A DNA stretch of 64,000 bases from contig NZ_CANDNZ010000005.1 in assembly GCF_947387555.1 (NCBI RefSeq), positions 1 to 64,000 on the forward strand, in the 5' to 3' direction. Under the pieces are notes generated by a model, which worked only from the letters and a program-made list of their open reading frames with translations, made no database searches and was not told the DNA's origin. The position numbers and the translations under genes are program-made. Below, piece after piece: positions 32,818-41,816 of this stretch. Position 1 is the first letter of the stretch. The number at the start of each line of letters is the position of its first letter. The DNA is from Thalassomonas sp. RHCl1 (lineage in GTDB: Bacteria; Pseudomonadota; Gammaproteobacteria; Enterobacterales; Alteromonadaceae).

Positions 32818-33072
32818 ATGCAAGAAACAAAACCTGCCCCTTACGACACAGAGCAGGGAAAAGTCAACGCAAGTGGTGCTGTGCGTATATGTCGTTACGG
32901 TTATACGTCAAGTGAACTCATCCCCATAATCGTATATATTTTTCATGCTTTTCAATATGTTGATTCTTCCGTACAGCCTTCTATACAGTACTGGTCAATA
33001 GCTACAATATTAAATGCCAACTCAGCCGGATTTATCCAGAGTTTTGTACTATTAACTATGTGGCAGCAATAA
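32818..33072 (+). CDS. Hypothetical protein before the SymE-like gene
   Basis: 84 residues. AAAGGAGG six bases before the ATG is a near-perfect ribosome binding site, which is the main support. The middle (ELIPIIVYIFHAFQYV) is hydrophobic, but no clear membrane span is bounded. Family not recognised. It precedes the SymE-type gene by 121 bp on the same strand, and could be a degenerate relative or a partner. Confidence 0.4.
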   Translation: MQETKPAPYDTEQGKVNASGAVRICRYGYTSSELIPIIVYIFHAFQYVDSSVQPSIQYWSIATILNANSAGFIQSFVLLTMWQQ

Positions 33073-33193
33073 CACACCACAACCAAGGAGGCTATTTACC
33101 AGCAATATCCCTGAGCAGATAAACCAAACGCCATCCCCGAGTGCAACAACACCCGGAGACAGCTAACCAAAACGAACTTAACTGGAGTCCGTC

Positions 33194-33457
33194 ATGGCTG
33201 AATATCATCATACGCCAGAGCTTAGCTCGGCAAAAGTAAAATATCCCCTCTACCGCCAATTCACCGTCCTGGAAACGGTCTGTGAGTCTGCATCAAAAAT
33301 CCGCGGCATAGGCATTAACTATGTCCCTGTAAACCTTGAACCTTGTATTGTGCTTCGGGGAAAGTGGTTAAGACAGGCCGGCTTTCCTATCGGGCAAAAA
33401 GTCAGTATTGTAATAAATCAGGGAGAAATGATTATCACGGTGAAAGAAGCTTGTTAA
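33194..33457 (+). CDS. SymE-type toxin (AbrB-like fold)
   Basis: 87 residues. The C-terminal PCIVLRGKWLRQAGFPIGQK followed by VSIVINQGEMIITV is the SymE toxin core (LxGxWLxxAGF-GxxVxVxVxxGxxxI), a swapped-hairpin AbrB-like domain; E. coli SymE, an SOS-induced RNA-damaging protein, has the same block. The N-terminal 45 residues vary. Ribosome binding site CTGGAG. In E. coli the antitoxin is an antisense RNA (SymR); no promoter for one was identified here. It stands at the edge of the accessory region, next to tRNA-Leu. Confidence 0.75.
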   Translation: MAEYHHTPELSSAKVKYPLYRQFTVLETVCESASKIRGIGINYVPVNLEPCIVLRGKWLRQAGFPIGQKVSIVINQGEMIITVKEAC

Positions 33458-33630
33458 AGTTGGTCAATGGATAACAAGAGCATAAACCACTGTACCTGAA
33501 ATCAGATATGGTGGTTTTCTCAGCTTTTTGTAAAGCACAGTGAAAACCTCCAGCAGGCCCCCCTGCACAGTATCTGTGAACTGTATTTTCAGCAATTAGC
33601 TATCGGAAAGCCGACTCTACATAAGATACA

Positions 33631-33665
33631 AAAAAGCCTGCAATGCTTATGCACTACAGGCTTTT
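33631..33665 (-). terminator. Intrinsic terminator after the last tRNA-Leu
   Basis: On the minus strand AAAAGCCTGTAGTGC pairs with GCATTGCAGGCTTTT and is followed by a T-tract (bases 33630-33635). It ends the tRNA-Leu transcript. Confidence 0.8.
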
Positions 33666-33672
33666 ATTGAAT

Positions 33673-33757
33673 TGGTGCGGATGGAGGGAGTTGAACCCTC
33701 ACGCCCTAAGGCACAGCCCCCTCAAGACTGCGTGTCTACCAATTCCACCACATCCGC
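33673..33757 (-). tRNA. leuU: tRNA-Leu (anticodon GAG), copy 1
   Basis: 85 bases with encoded ACCA. Acceptor GCGGATG/CATCCGC, a long variable arm as in class II tRNAs, and anticodon stem CAGTC/GGCTG with loop TTGAGGG giving GAG. Identical to copies 2 and 3. The gene symbol follows its place after secG, as for E. coli leuU. Confidence 0.95.
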
Positions 33758-33852
33758 GAAACTTGTTGTATATTTTTCTTTTACTTGCTGTATCCCCTAT
33801 TGGATCAGCAGTTAACTCTTTCTTTTTATCTCACCCGACAATACTTGGGGTG

Positions 33853-33888
33853 AAAAAAAACCTGCAGAGCATGGCGCTACAGGCCTTT
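33853..33888 (-). terminator. Terminator inside the tRNA-Leu repeat, unit 1
   Basis: CCTGTAGC and GCTCTGCAGG form an imperfect stem followed on the minus strand by T8 (33853-33860), about 35 bp beyond tRNA copy 2. Confidence 0.7.
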
Positions 33889-33922
33889 TGTCTTCATCAG
33901 GGCCAAGCCCTTATATAATAAT

Positions 33923-34007
33923 TGGTGCGGATGGAGGGAGTTGAACCCTCACGCCCTAAGGCACAGCCCCCTCAAGACTGCGTGTCTACCAATTCCACCA
34001 CATCCGC
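33923..34007 (-). tRNA. leuU: tRNA-Leu (anticodon GAG), copy 2
   Basis: Identical to copy 1, 250 bp away. Same anticodon loop TTGAGGG and encoded ACCA. Followed by its own hairpin with T8. Confidence 0.95.
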
Positions 34008-34102
34008 GAAACTTGTTGTATATTTTTCTTTTACTTGCTGTATCCCCTATTGGATCAGCAGTTAACTCTTTCTTTTTATCTCACCCGACAATACTTGGGG
34101 TG

Positions 34103-34138
34103 AAAAAAAACCTGCAGAGCATGGCGCTACAGGCCTTT
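34103..34138 (-). terminator. Terminator inside the tRNA-Leu repeat, unit 2
   Basis: Identical to the hairpin plus T8 at 33853-33888, following tRNA copy 3. Confidence 0.7.
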
Positions 34139-34172
34139 TGTCTTCATCAGGGCCAAGCCCTTATATAATAAT

Positions 34173-34257
34173 TGGTGCGGATGGAGGGAGTTGAACCCTC
34201 ACGCCCTAAGGCACAGCCCCCTCAAGACTGCGTGTCTACCAATTCCACCACATCCGC
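34173..34257 (-). tRNA. leuU: tRNA-Leu (anticodon GAG), copy 3, next to secG
   Basis: Identical to the other two copies. It starts only 16 bp after the secG stop, so it is probably co-transcribed with secG, as in E. coli secG-leuU. This copy is likely the original. Confidence 0.95.
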
Positions 34258-34273
34258 GAAACTTTTCTTTTAC

Positions 34274-34666
34274 TTACTCTGGTACGTTAGTATCAGTATC
34301 AGCTGCCGGTACGTCTTCGTTCGCAGCTTTAGGCTCAGCACTCGCACTTGGAATAGTATCTTCTGGAATAGATTGCTCAGCAGGTACTTCCAGGTTATTC
34401 CACTCGTCGGTCGCTTTTACGCGGTTAGCCGTCATGTTGCCTAAGAAAAGGCTGATAACGAAAAACAATACCGCTAAAATTGAGGTGCTTTTGGTCAGGA
34501 AGTTACCTGAGCCGCTTGAACCAAAAATTGTTGCTGAAGAACCGGCACCAAATGATGCGCCCATGTCAGCACCTTTACCCTGCTGGATTAAAACCAATCC
34601 GATCAGGCACAAGGCTACAATTAAATAAGTAATAATTAGAATGTCGTAAACAAGTTCATTAAACAT
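34274..34666 (-). CDS. secG: Preprotein translocase subunit SecG
   Basis: 130 residues. Two membrane helices (about 8-28 and 57-78) enclose the conserved loop VLIQQGKGADMGASFGAGSS and FGSSGSGNFL. SecG is the accessory subunit of the SecYEG channel in the inner membrane. The C-terminal 50 residues are acidic and Ala/Pro-rich, longer than in E. coli, a common feature in this group. The start follows AAGGGATC three bases after the tpiA stop, so the two are translated from one mRNA. Confidence 0.96.
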   Translation of the reverse strand: MFNELVYDILIITYLIVALCLIGLVLIQQGKGADMGASFGAGSSATIFGSSGSGNFLTKSTSILAVLFFVISLFLGNMTANRVKATDEWNNLEVPAEQSIPEDTIPSASAEPKAANEDVPAADTDTNVPE

Positions 34667-34669
34667 CTT

Positions 34670-35440
34670 TTAAGATCCCTTAGCTGCCGAACAAATCACT
34701 TTAAACTCGTCGACTTTTAAACTGGCACCGCCGATTAAACCGCCGTCTATATCAGCTTGTGCAAATAATTCTTCACAGTTGGCGGCATTTACACTGCCAC
34801 CATATAACAATGGTACTCTTTTCGCCACTTCAACATCGGCATTTGCCAAAAATTGACGAATAAACTCGTGAGTTTCCTGTGCCATTGCCGGTGAAGCCGT
34901 TTTTCCTGTGCCTATTGCCCAAACCGGCTCATAAGCAACAACAACTTCATTAAATTTCTCTATGCCGATTTCATCGATAACCGGCTGTAACTGGGCAGCA
35001 AGTACAACTTCTGTTTGCCCTGTCGTGCGCTCGCTTTCGCTTTCGCCAATACAAAGAATGGGGTTTAATCCGGCTGCCAGCGCTGCTTTGACCTTGTGGG
35101 CTACTAAGGTGCTGGTTTCTTTATACAGGCTTCTGCGCTCAGAATGGCCAAGGATGACATATTCGGTAGAAACTTCCTGCAACATAGTTGTAGAAACTTC
35201 GCCGGTATAGGCCCCTTTTTCATGTTCGCTAACATTCTGGGCACCAAGGTGAAAGTTTTTACTTAAACCTTCGTTTTTAGCCGTTAAGGCAAACGCCGCC
35301 AGATAAGGAGTACTGGGACAAACAACAACATCAACATTTTGGTTAAGTTTTACATCTTTAAGACCACTAACCATATCATCGATAAGTGCCAGGCTACCGT
35401 TCATTTTCCAGTTAGCCGCAACTATTGCTTGTCTTGTCAT
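34670..35440 (-). CDS. tpiA: Triosephosphate isomerase
   Basis: 256 residues, full length. Active-site Asn-Lys in AANWKMNG (about 9-16), the electrophile His in ILGHSERR (about 95-102), the catalytic Glu in VAYEPVWAIGTG (about 168-179) and the phosphate loop YGGSVN. Interconverts dihydroxyacetone phosphate and glyceraldehyde 3-phosphate in glycolysis. Lies between glmM and secG, the arrangement seen in many Alteromonadales and Vibrionales. Ribosome binding site AAGGAA. Confidence 0.97.
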   Translation of the reverse strand: MTRQAIVAANWKMNGSLALIDDMVSGLKDVKLNQNVDVVVCPSTPYLAAFALTAKNEGLSKNFHLGAQNVSEHEKGAYTGEVSTTMLQEVSTEYVILGHSERRSLYKETSTLVAHKVKAALAAGLNPILCIGESESERTTGQTEVVLAAQLQPVIDEIGIEKFNEVVVAYEPVWAIGTGKTASPAMAQETHEFIRQFLANADVEVAKRVPLLYGGSVNAANCEELFAQADIDGGLIGGASLKVDEFKVICSAAKGS

Positions 35441-35549
35441 TAATCATTCCTTCTCGAAAGCGGCGTGATATTAACTAACCTAAAGAAAAGATACAAGCTT
35501 TTAACTTAATATCTTTTCCGTTTGCCTAGATTTCAACCGTTGGCGAATA

Positions 35550-36887
35550 TTAGCAGGCTGATTTTACCGCATCTGCGATATTATTCGCCAGCTCAGTCAC
35601 TTCTTCGAGCTCCGGCCCTTCTACCATCACCCGAATCAGCGGCTCAGTGCCTGACTTACGAAGCAATACCCGCCCGCGTCCGGTAAGTTTTTCATTTACT
35701 ACGTGCACCGCTGCTACTACCGCTTCGGCTTTTAACGGATCGCTGTCACCGGAAAAACGCACATTAACCAGTACTTGGGGCAGTTTGTTCATCCCCTGGC
35801 GCAGCTCATGTAATGTTTTACCGCTGCTACAAATCGCCGTAAGTACGTTCAGCGCGGCAATAATGCCGTCACCGGTAGAGGTATGCTTCAGGTTGATGAT
35901 ATGACCGGAATTCTCTGCTCCCAGCTGCCAGCCGTTTTGCACTAGCATTTCCATCACATAACGATCACCGACTTTACTGCGGGCAAAAGGCACGCCCATA
36001 TCCGCCAGAGCAATTTCCAGTCCCATGTTACTCATTAAAGTGCCGACCACGCCGCCGCGAATGTTGCCGCTTTTGAGATCGTTACAGGCAATCACATAAA
36101 CAATTTCATCGCCGTCAACAACATAACCGGTATGGTCAACCATCATCAGACGGTCGCCGTCACCGTCAAGGGCAATACCTAAGTCTGCTTCATGCTCAAC
36201 AACCGCCTTGCTGATCATGTCCATAGAAGTGGCGCCGCAGCCATCGTTGATATTGGTGCCGTTAGGGCTGGTGCCTATTTCAACGACTTCGGCGCCAAGC
36301 TCCCTGAATACATTCGGGGCAATATGGTAAGTGGCGCCATGGGCACAATCGACCACTATTTTTAGACCTTTTAATGACATCTGGCTCGGGAAGTTACTTT
36401 TACAAAATTCAATGTAACGGCCGGCGGCATCATCAATACGGTTGGCCTTACCCAACAGGTGTGAATCAACACAGGACATTTCTTTATCAAGCTCGGCTTC
36501 TATCGCCAGCTCCACTTCATCGGGTAATTTCTGCCCGTCCTGAGAGAAGAATTTAATGCCGTTATCATAATAAGGGTTATGGGAAGCACTGATCACAATA
36601 CCGGCTTCGGCGCGGAAGGTTTTTGTCAAATAGGCAATCGCCGGTGTCGGCATAGGCCCGAGCAGACCGATATCGATACCTGCGGCAGAAAAACCGGCTT
36701 CAAGCGCCGACTCCAGCATATAACCGGAAATACGGGTGTCTTTACCAATCAGCACTTTTTTGGTGCCCTGGGCCGCCAGTACCTTACCGGCAGAATACCC
36801 CAGCTTCATCACAAATTCCGGTGAAATCGGGTATTTTCCCACTAATCCCCTGACACCGTCAGTACCAAAATATCTTCTGTTAGACAT
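35550..36887 (-). CDS. glmM: Phosphoglucosamine mutase
   Basis: 445 residues. GTDGVRG start (about 8-14), the phosphoserine loop [19 protein letters not shown] (Ser near 102), the metal loop DGDGDR and the C-terminal [15 protein letters not shown] phosphate-binding loop. Converts glucosamine 6-phosphate to glucosamine 1-phosphate for peptidoglycan and LPS. Downstream of folP and upstream of tpiA, all on the minus strand. Confidence 0.97.
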   Translation of the reverse strand: MSNRRYFGTDGVRGLVGKYPISPEFVMKLGYSAGKVLAAQGTKKVLIGKDTRISGYMLESALEAGFSAAGIDIGLLGPMPTPAIAYLTKTFRAEAGIVISASHNPYYDNGIKFFSQDGQKLPDEVELAIEAELDKEMSCVDSHLLGKANRIDDAAGRYIEFCKSNFPSQMSLKGLKIVVDCAHGATYHIAPNVFRELGAEVVEIGTSPNGTNINDGCGATSMDMISKAVVEHEADLGIALDGDGDRLMMVDHTGYVVDGDEIVYVIACNDLKSGNIRGGVVGTLMSNMGLEIALADMGVPFARSKVGDRYVMEMLVQNGWQLGAENSGHIINLKHTSTGDGIIAALNVLTAICSSGKTLHELRQGMNKLPQVLVNVRFSGDSDPLKAEAVVAAVHVVNEKLTGRGRVLLRKSGTEPLIRVMVEGPELEEVTELANNIADAVKSAC

Positions 36888-36961
36888 AATTTTTTAATCC
36901 TGTTTTGATTCTTTCTTTATTCTTTATTGTTTCAATCTTTACTGCTTTAACAACTAAAGCG

Positions 36962-37816
36962 TTAAGCATACTCGTTACATGCTTGTAATATAGCCAGGGC
37001 ATCCACGGTTTCTTTAACATCATGGACCCGGATAATACCCGCCCCTTTTTGTGCCGCCAGCACTGCGGTGGCTAAACTGCCCGCCAGGCGTTCATCCACT
37101 TCACGCTTTAATAAATTTCCTATCATGGACTTGCGCGATAAGCCCGCCAATAGCGGCAAACCAAAACTTTGAAAGTCGCCAAAATGAGCCAGCAAGTGAT
37201 AATTTTGTGCCAGGGTTTTGCCAAAACCAAAACCCGGGTCAAGCACCAGGCGCTCTTTGGCAATGCCGGCCTGTTCACAGGCGCTGATGCGCTCTTTAAA
37301 AAAGCTTTTGATATCACCAATCACATCATCATATTGCGGATTGGCCTGCATCGTTCTTGGTTTGCCCTGCATATGCATCAGGCAAACCGGTAAACTGGCC
37401 TGGGCCATTACCGATAAACAATGCTCATTTTGCAGGGCGCAGACATCATTGATTAATCCCGCCCCATGCTCAATGGCTTCAGCCATCACCGCCGCTTTGG
37501 AGGTGTCGATGGAAACAATAATATCAAATCTTTGCTTTACCGCTTTGAGCACGGGGATCACCCGGGATAACTCATCGCTTTCACTGACATCATCGGCGCC
37601 GGGACGGGTGGACTCGCCGCCGATATCAATAATAGTGGCGCCGTCAGAGATCATTTGCTCGGTTTGCGCTAAGGCAGCATCAATAGAGTTAAAACGGCTG
37701 CCGTCAGAAAAGGAGTCCGGGGTTACATTTAAAATTCCCATCACCTGGGGCGTGGATAAATCCAAACTCTGGCTGCCGCAGGCTAAAGAAGCCGCGCTGG
37801 ATGAAGTCGGGGGCAC
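36962..37816 (-). CDS. folP: Dihydropteroate synthase
   Basis: 284 residues from a GTG start. GILNVTPDSFSDG (about 27-39), IDIGGESTRPGA (about 61-72), the PABA/pterin site DPGFGFGK and the C-terminal IIRVHDVKE are all present. Condenses p-aminobenzoate with dihydropterin pyrophosphate; target of sulfonamides. The N-terminal 24 residues are Ser/Ala-rich and not part of the fold. Follows ftsH after a terminator, as in E. coli ftsH-folP-glmM. Confidence 0.96.
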   Translation of the reverse strand: MPPTSSSAASLACGSQSLDLSTPQVMGILNVTPDSFSDGSRFNSIDAALAQTEQMISDGATIIDIGGESTRPGADDVSESDELSRVIPVLKAVKQRFDIIVSIDTSKAAVMAEAIEHGAGLINDVCALQNEHCLSVMAQASLPVCLMHMQGKPRTMQANPQYDDVIGDIKSFFKERISACEQAGIAKERLVLDPGFGFGKTLAQNYHLLAHFGDFQSFGLPLLAGLSRKSMIGNLLKREVDERLAGSLATAVLAAQKGAGIIRVHDVKETVDALAILQACNEYA

Positions 37817-37991
37817 AATTAAGCTCTCTTCACTGATGTTTTTGTCATCGGGGGATTATACGTGCTTTGTTGATAAAAAGTCATGGAAAAACATTACAGC
37901 AGATAACAGCGAAGGTTAAAACTTCAAGGTGGCAGTCAATAAGCCAATGCCGAGTAATAAAAAGAGCCTTATCAGACTGGCAGGGATGCAC

Positions 37992-38027
37992 AAAAAAGCC
38001 CCGCTTATCTTTCGACAAGCGAGGCTT
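37992..38027 (-). terminator. Terminator after ftsH
   Basis: AAGCCCCGCTT (37996-38006) pairs with AAGCGAGGCTT (38017-38027) with one mismatch. A T6 run follows on the minus strand. It separates ftsH from folP. Confidence 0.75.
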
Positions 38028-38062
38028 AGCTTATTTGCTGTTATTCAGTACAGCAACCGGAA

Positions 38063-39988
38063 TTATTCCGCCGGCATATCGCTCGGATTTCTTAAATCAG
38101 GTTCAACCTTCTGGCTGCTGTCCTTCTTTGAAGAGTCATCATCAGAGTTGCTGCCTGAACTGTTACCGTCAAAATCAGCCGGTGGACGCACATCACGACG
38201 CGCCATCAGATCATCAATTTGTTTGGCATCGATTGTTTCATAAAGCATTAACGCATCTTTCATGGCATGCAGGATATCCATGTTTTCTTTCAGGATCTTT
38301 TCTGCACGCTCATAGTTGCGGTTAACAAAGTCTTTAATTTCTACGTCAATCGCTTTCGCGGTTTCATCCGACATGTGCATCGACTTGGAAGAAGTACGGC
38401 CAAGGAATACTTCACCTTCTTCTTCGGCATAAAGCATAGGTCCCATTTTATCGGATAAGCCCCACTGGGTAACCATTTTACGGGCAATATCGGTAGCGCG
38501 TTCGATATCGTTTGACGCACCGGTAGAGACTTTATCGGCACCATAAATCAACTCTTCCGCGATACGGCCACCGTATAAAGAAGAAATCTGACTTTCTAAA
38601 AATTGCTTGCTGTGGCTGAACCTGTCCTGCTCAGGCAGGTACATAGTTACACCTAAGGCACGGCCGCGAGGAATAATACTTACCTTATAAACAGGATCAT
38701 GATCCGGCACTACACGACCAACAATGGCGTGACCGGCTTCATGGTAAGCGGTCATTTCTTTTTCCGCTTCATCCATCACCATAGAGCGGCGCTCCGCCCC
38801 CATCATGATCTTATCTTTGGCCTGATCAAATTCCGACATACGTACCACACGGCGCGATGCACGTGCGGCAAACAAGGCTGCTTCGTTTACCAGGTTAGCC
38901 AAATCGGCACCTGAGAAACCAGGAGTACCACGGGCAATTACCGATGCCTTAACATCATCGCCCAGAGGAATTTTACGCATGTGTACTTTCAGGATCTGTT
39001 CACGGCCGCGGATATCCGGCAGACCAACAGTTACCTGACGGTCAAAACGACCTGGACGTAATAACGCAGGGTCAAGTACATCCGGACGGTTAGTCGCGGC
39101 AATCACGATAACCCCTTCGTTACCTTCAAAGCCGTCCATTTCAACCAGCATCTGGTTCAAGGTTTGCTCGCGCTCGTCATGTCCGCCGCCTAAACCTGCG
39201 CCACGCTGGCGACCTACGGCATCGATCTCATCGATAAAGATGATACAAGGGGCAGATTTTTTCGCCTGTTCGAACATGTCACGTACCCGGGAGGCACCGA
39301 CACCAACAAACATTTCTACGAAATCCGAACCGGAAATAGTGAAAAACGGTACTTTGGCTTCACCGGCAATGGCTTTTGCCAGTAAGGTTTTACCGGTACC
39401 CGGCTGACCCACCATCAAGACACCCGATGGAATACGGCCGCCAAGTTTCTGAAATTTGGAAGGATCTTTTAAGTAATCAACCAGTTCCGCCACTTCTTCT
39501 TTGGCTTCATCACAACCGGCAACATCAGAAAACGTGGTTTTGATCTGATCTTCGCTGAGCAGGCGCGCCTTGCTCTTACCGAAAGACATGGCGCCCTTGC
39601 CGCCACCGCCCTGCATCTGGCGCATAAAGAAGATCCAGACACCGATAAGCAACAACATCGGGAACCAGGAAATGAAGATAGACGTGATTATGCTGGGCTC
39701 TTCCGGCATCTCCCCTGTTGATTCAACGCCCTGTTTTACCAGGTCATTGATCAGATCTTTATCGTAGCCACCCGGCACCATAGTAACGAAACTTTCCCCG
39801 CTACGCTTGCTGCCCTTGATAACTCCGCTGCGATCCACTGTTACATCACGCACTTGTCCCTGACGCAGGTCATTGACAAACCGTGTATAACTCACCTGGT
39901 GTTCATTGCTGTTGCCCGGAGTAAAACTCTGGAACACAGACATTAACACAACTGCAATTACTAACCATAAAATAAGATTTTTTGCCAT
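38063..39988 (-). CDS. ftsH: ATP-dependent zinc metalloprotease FtsH
   Basis: 641 residues from ATG 39988, matching the usual [10 protein letters not shown] start (a TTG nine bases earlier is possible). Two membrane helices (about 4-20 and 102-122), AAA+ Walker A GQPGTGKT (about 194-201), Walker [12 protein letters not shown], the second region of homology, and zinc site HEAGH with the third ligand in the M41 domain. Hexameric inner-membrane protease controlling LpxC, sigma-32 and membrane proteins. Next to rlmE as in E. coli, where both are heat-shock regulated. Confidence 0.97.
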   Translation of the reverse strand: MAKNLILWLVIAVVLMSVFQSFTPGNSNEHQVSYTRFVNDLRQGQVRDVTVDRSGVIKGSKRSGESFVTMVPGGYDKDLINDLVKQGVESTGEMPEEPSIITSIFISWFPMLLLIGVWIFFMRQMQGGGGKGAMSFGKSKARLLSEDQIKTTFSDVAGCDEAKEEVAELVDYLKDPSKFQKLGGRIPSGVLMVGQPGTGKTLLAKAIAGEAKVPFFTISGSDFVEMFVGVGASRVRDMFEQAKKSAPCIIFIDEIDAVGRQRGAGLGGGHDEREQTLNQMLVEMDGFEGNEGVIVIAATNRPDVLDPALLRPGRFDRQVTVGLPDIRGREQILKVHMRKIPLGDDVKASVIARGTPGFSGADLANLVNEAALFAARASRRVVRMSEFDQAKDKIMMGAERRSMVMDEAEKEMTAYHEAGHAIVGRVVPDHDPVYKVSIIPRGRALGVTMYLPEQDRFSHSKQFLESQISSLYGGRIAEELIYGADKVSTGASNDIERATDIARKMVTQWGLSDKMGPMLYAEEEGEVFLGRTSSKSMHMSDETAKAIDVEIKDFVNRNYERAEKILKENMDILHAMKDALMLYETIDAKQIDDLMARRDVRPPADFDGNSSGSNSDDDSSKKDSSQKVEPDLRNPSDMPAE

Positions 39989-40054
39989 ATCGCTCAACTT
40001 AACAACCTCTTGTTACTCTTAACAATGGTGCGACCATTCATTCCTATTAATTTA

Positions 40055-40684
40055 CTACAATTTAAAGCCGGTAGCTACCAGATAAACTTCTTTTGACCTG
40101 GCACGGGACGATTCCGGCTTCCGTGTTTTCACCACGCTAAAGGCTGCGCGTACATCTTTTATAAACTGTTCAAATCCTTCGCCCTGAAAAACCTTGACCA
40201 CAAAAGCGCCATTTTTTTTCAACACCTGGTGACACATATCCAGCGCTAACTCCACTAAATACATGTTTCGGGCGGCATCGGCAACATCATTGCCCGTCAT
40301 ATTGGCGGCCATATCCGACATAACCACGTCGATATTTTTGCCGTCTATGCGGGTCAGCAGCGCATCAAGCACAGCTTCTTCTCGAAAATCCCCCTGTAAA
40401 AAATCGACACCGGCAATGGGGTCCATAGATAAAATATCACAGGCCACCACCTGGCCACTCTCCCCCACAGCTTTTACGGCATATTCAGACCAGCCACCTG
40501 GGGCCGCGCCTAAATCCACCACTTTCATGCCGGGACGGATCAATTTATCCTTGTTGTTGATCTCTTCAATTTTAAACACCGCTCGCGAGCGTAACCCCAA
40601 TTTCTGCGCTTTTTTAACGTATTCATCGTCAAAATGTTCTTGCATCCAGCGGGCGCTGCTGACGGTTAATTTCTTTTTACTCAT
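40055..40684 (-). CDS. rlmE: 23S rRNA 2'-O-methyltransferase (FtsJ)
   Basis: 209 residues. SAM motif [15 protein letters not shown] (about 55-69), the catalytic tetrad positions K38, D in [10 protein letters not shown] (about 120) and VVKVFQGEG (K near 164), with C-terminal [14 protein letters not shown]. Methylates the A-loop U2552 of 23S rRNA, a late step of 50S assembly. Divergent from yhbY, followed by ftsH after 66 bp. Confidence 0.96.
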   Translation of the reverse strand: MSKKKLTVSSARWMQEHFDDEYVKKAQKLGLRSRAVFKIEEINNKDKLIRPGMKVVDLGAAPGGWSEYAVKAVGESGQVVACDILSMDPIAGVDFLQGDFREEAVLDALLTRIDGKNIDVVMSDMAANMTGNDVADAARNMYLVELALDMCHQVLKKNGAFVVKVFQGEGFEQFIKDVRAAFSVVKTRKPESSRARSKEVYLVATGFKL

Positions 40685-40780
40685 TAATTCTGTTTACCCA
40701 ACAGGTACTTTTATTAGTATTACAGACAAGATGGAGGTAAAATAGTGTTAATTCAAGCTAACTTGTAACGAAAATTGTTA

Positions 40781-41077
40781 ATGAACTTAAATAAAAAACA
40801 AATCCAGCACTTAAAAGGCCTTGCCCACTCATTAAAACCTGTAGTTTTACTTGGTAGTAATGGCCTGACCGAAGCCGTAGTTGCTGAAATTGATTATGCA
40901 CTTAATCACCATGAACTTATCAAGGTTAAAATCCCTACCGATGATCGCGAAAACAAAGGGCTGATCGTTGATGCTATCTGCCGTGAAACCCAGGCCACTA
41001 AAGTTCAGGTGATCGGAAAAACCCTGATCATCTACCGCCAGTCTGAAGAAAAGAAAATTCATATTCCAAAACTTTAA
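40781..41077 (+). CDS. yhbY: Ribosome assembly RNA-binding protein YhbY
   Basis: 98 residues from ATG 40781; the frame also opens at TTG 40775. CRS1-YhbY (CRM) domain: KQIQHLKGLAHSLKPVVLLGSNGLTEAVVAEID with the GxxG-like loop, then HELIKVKI and VIGKTLIIYR. Binds pre-50S particles. Divergent from rlmE, as in enterobacteria, and followed by a terminator shared with greA. Confidence 0.94.
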   Translation: MNLNKKQIQHLKGLAHSLKPVVLLGSNGLTEAVVAEIDYALNHHELIKVKIPTDDRENKGLIVDAICRETQATKVQVIGKTLIIYRQSEEKKIHIPKL

Positions 41078-41168
41078 CTCTTGCCCCCCTGGCATAAGTT
41101 ACTGGCATAAGCTGTATCGTCACTCCTGTTCATCCATGAATCCGTGACATACCGTTCATCCTGAACAT

Positions 41169-41197
41169 AAAAAAGGCACATCACTGTGCCTTTTTTT
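41169..41197. terminator. Bidirectional terminator between yhbY and greA
   Basis: AAAAAGGCACA/TGTGCCTTTTT with a 4-base loop and T/A runs on both flanks, serving the convergent yhbY and greA genes. Confidence 0.88.
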
Positions 41198-41208
41198 ATG
41201 CCTTGAGG

Positions 41209-41685
41209 TTAAATATGATCAACCGCGACAATTTCGTATTCAACAACACCGCCCGGCGTGGTCACTTCCACTTCCGTGTCTACCATTTTCCCTACTAAGG
41301 CGCGAGCAATCGGAGAATTTACCGAGATACGGCGTTCTTTGATGTTAGATTCATCATCGCCTACTATCTGGTAGCTGACTTCTTCATCGGTATCGATATT
41401 AAGCAAAGTCACAGTTGAGCCGAAAATGACCTTACCGTTATTGGGCAGTTTGGTAACATCGATAATTTGGGCATTACCCAGTTTACCTTCAATATCCTGA
41501 ATACGGCCTTCGCAAAAACCTTGCTGCTCACGGGCGGCATGATATTCGGCATTTTCTTTCAAATCACCGTGTTCACGGGCTTCTGCGATAGCATTAACAA
41601 TTTCAGGGCGTTTAACGGTTTTAAGATGGTGCAATTCATCACGTAAGGCATCTGCACCCGCTAATGTCATTGGAAAGTTATTCAT
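41209..41685 (-). CDS. greA: Transcript cleavage factor GreA
   Basis: 158 residues. N-terminal coiled-coil with the tip residues [20 protein letters not shown] (about 36-55; catalytic acidic pair at the tip) and C-terminal FKBP-like domain with [10 protein letters not shown]. Rescues backtracked RNA polymerase. Downstream of carB, separated by a terminator. Ribosome binding site AAAGGT. Confidence 0.97.
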   Translation of the reverse strand: MNNFPMTLAGADALRDELHHLKTVKRPEIVNAIAEAREHGDLKENAEYHAAREQQGFCEGRIQDIEGKLGNAQIIDVTKLPNNGKVIFGSTVTLLNIDTDEEVSYQIVGDDESNIKERRISVNSPIARALVGKMVDTEVEVTTPGGVVEYEIVAVDHI

Positions 41686-41723
41686 TGTTGACCTTTATCT
41701 TTTTTACTCAAAAAGTTGTTCTT

Positions 41724-41769
41724 AAAAAAGTAAAGGTGGCTTTTTACTTAACGTAAAATGCCACCTTTA
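41724..41769 (-). terminator. Terminator of the carAB operon
   Basis: TAAAGGTGGC/GCCACCTTTA stem with a 19-base loop, followed on the minus strand by a T6 tract. It lies 48 bp beyond the carB stop. Confidence 0.75.
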
Positions 41770-41816
41770 ACTGGTATCACGTAAATTATGGTATCTATGA
41801 TACCTAATTTTTTACC

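Larger units (their letters stand above)
33673..34257 (-). repeat. 250-bp tandem repeat carrying tRNA-Leu genes
   Basis: Three identical tRNA-Leu genes are spaced exactly 250 bp apart. The two spacers (33758-33922 and 34008-34172) are identical, so the unit was copied with its own terminator and probably its own promoter. Confidence 0.9.

Noticed and set aside
33643-34628. Repeated plus-strand frames reading NPHALRHSPLKTACLP
   Set aside because: These are translations across the antisense of the tRNA-Leu repeats, a well-known false gene.
37218-38325. Plus-strand frames of 233 and 152 codons opposite folP/ftsH
   Set aside because: Antisense shadows of conserved housekeeping genes, without binding sites.
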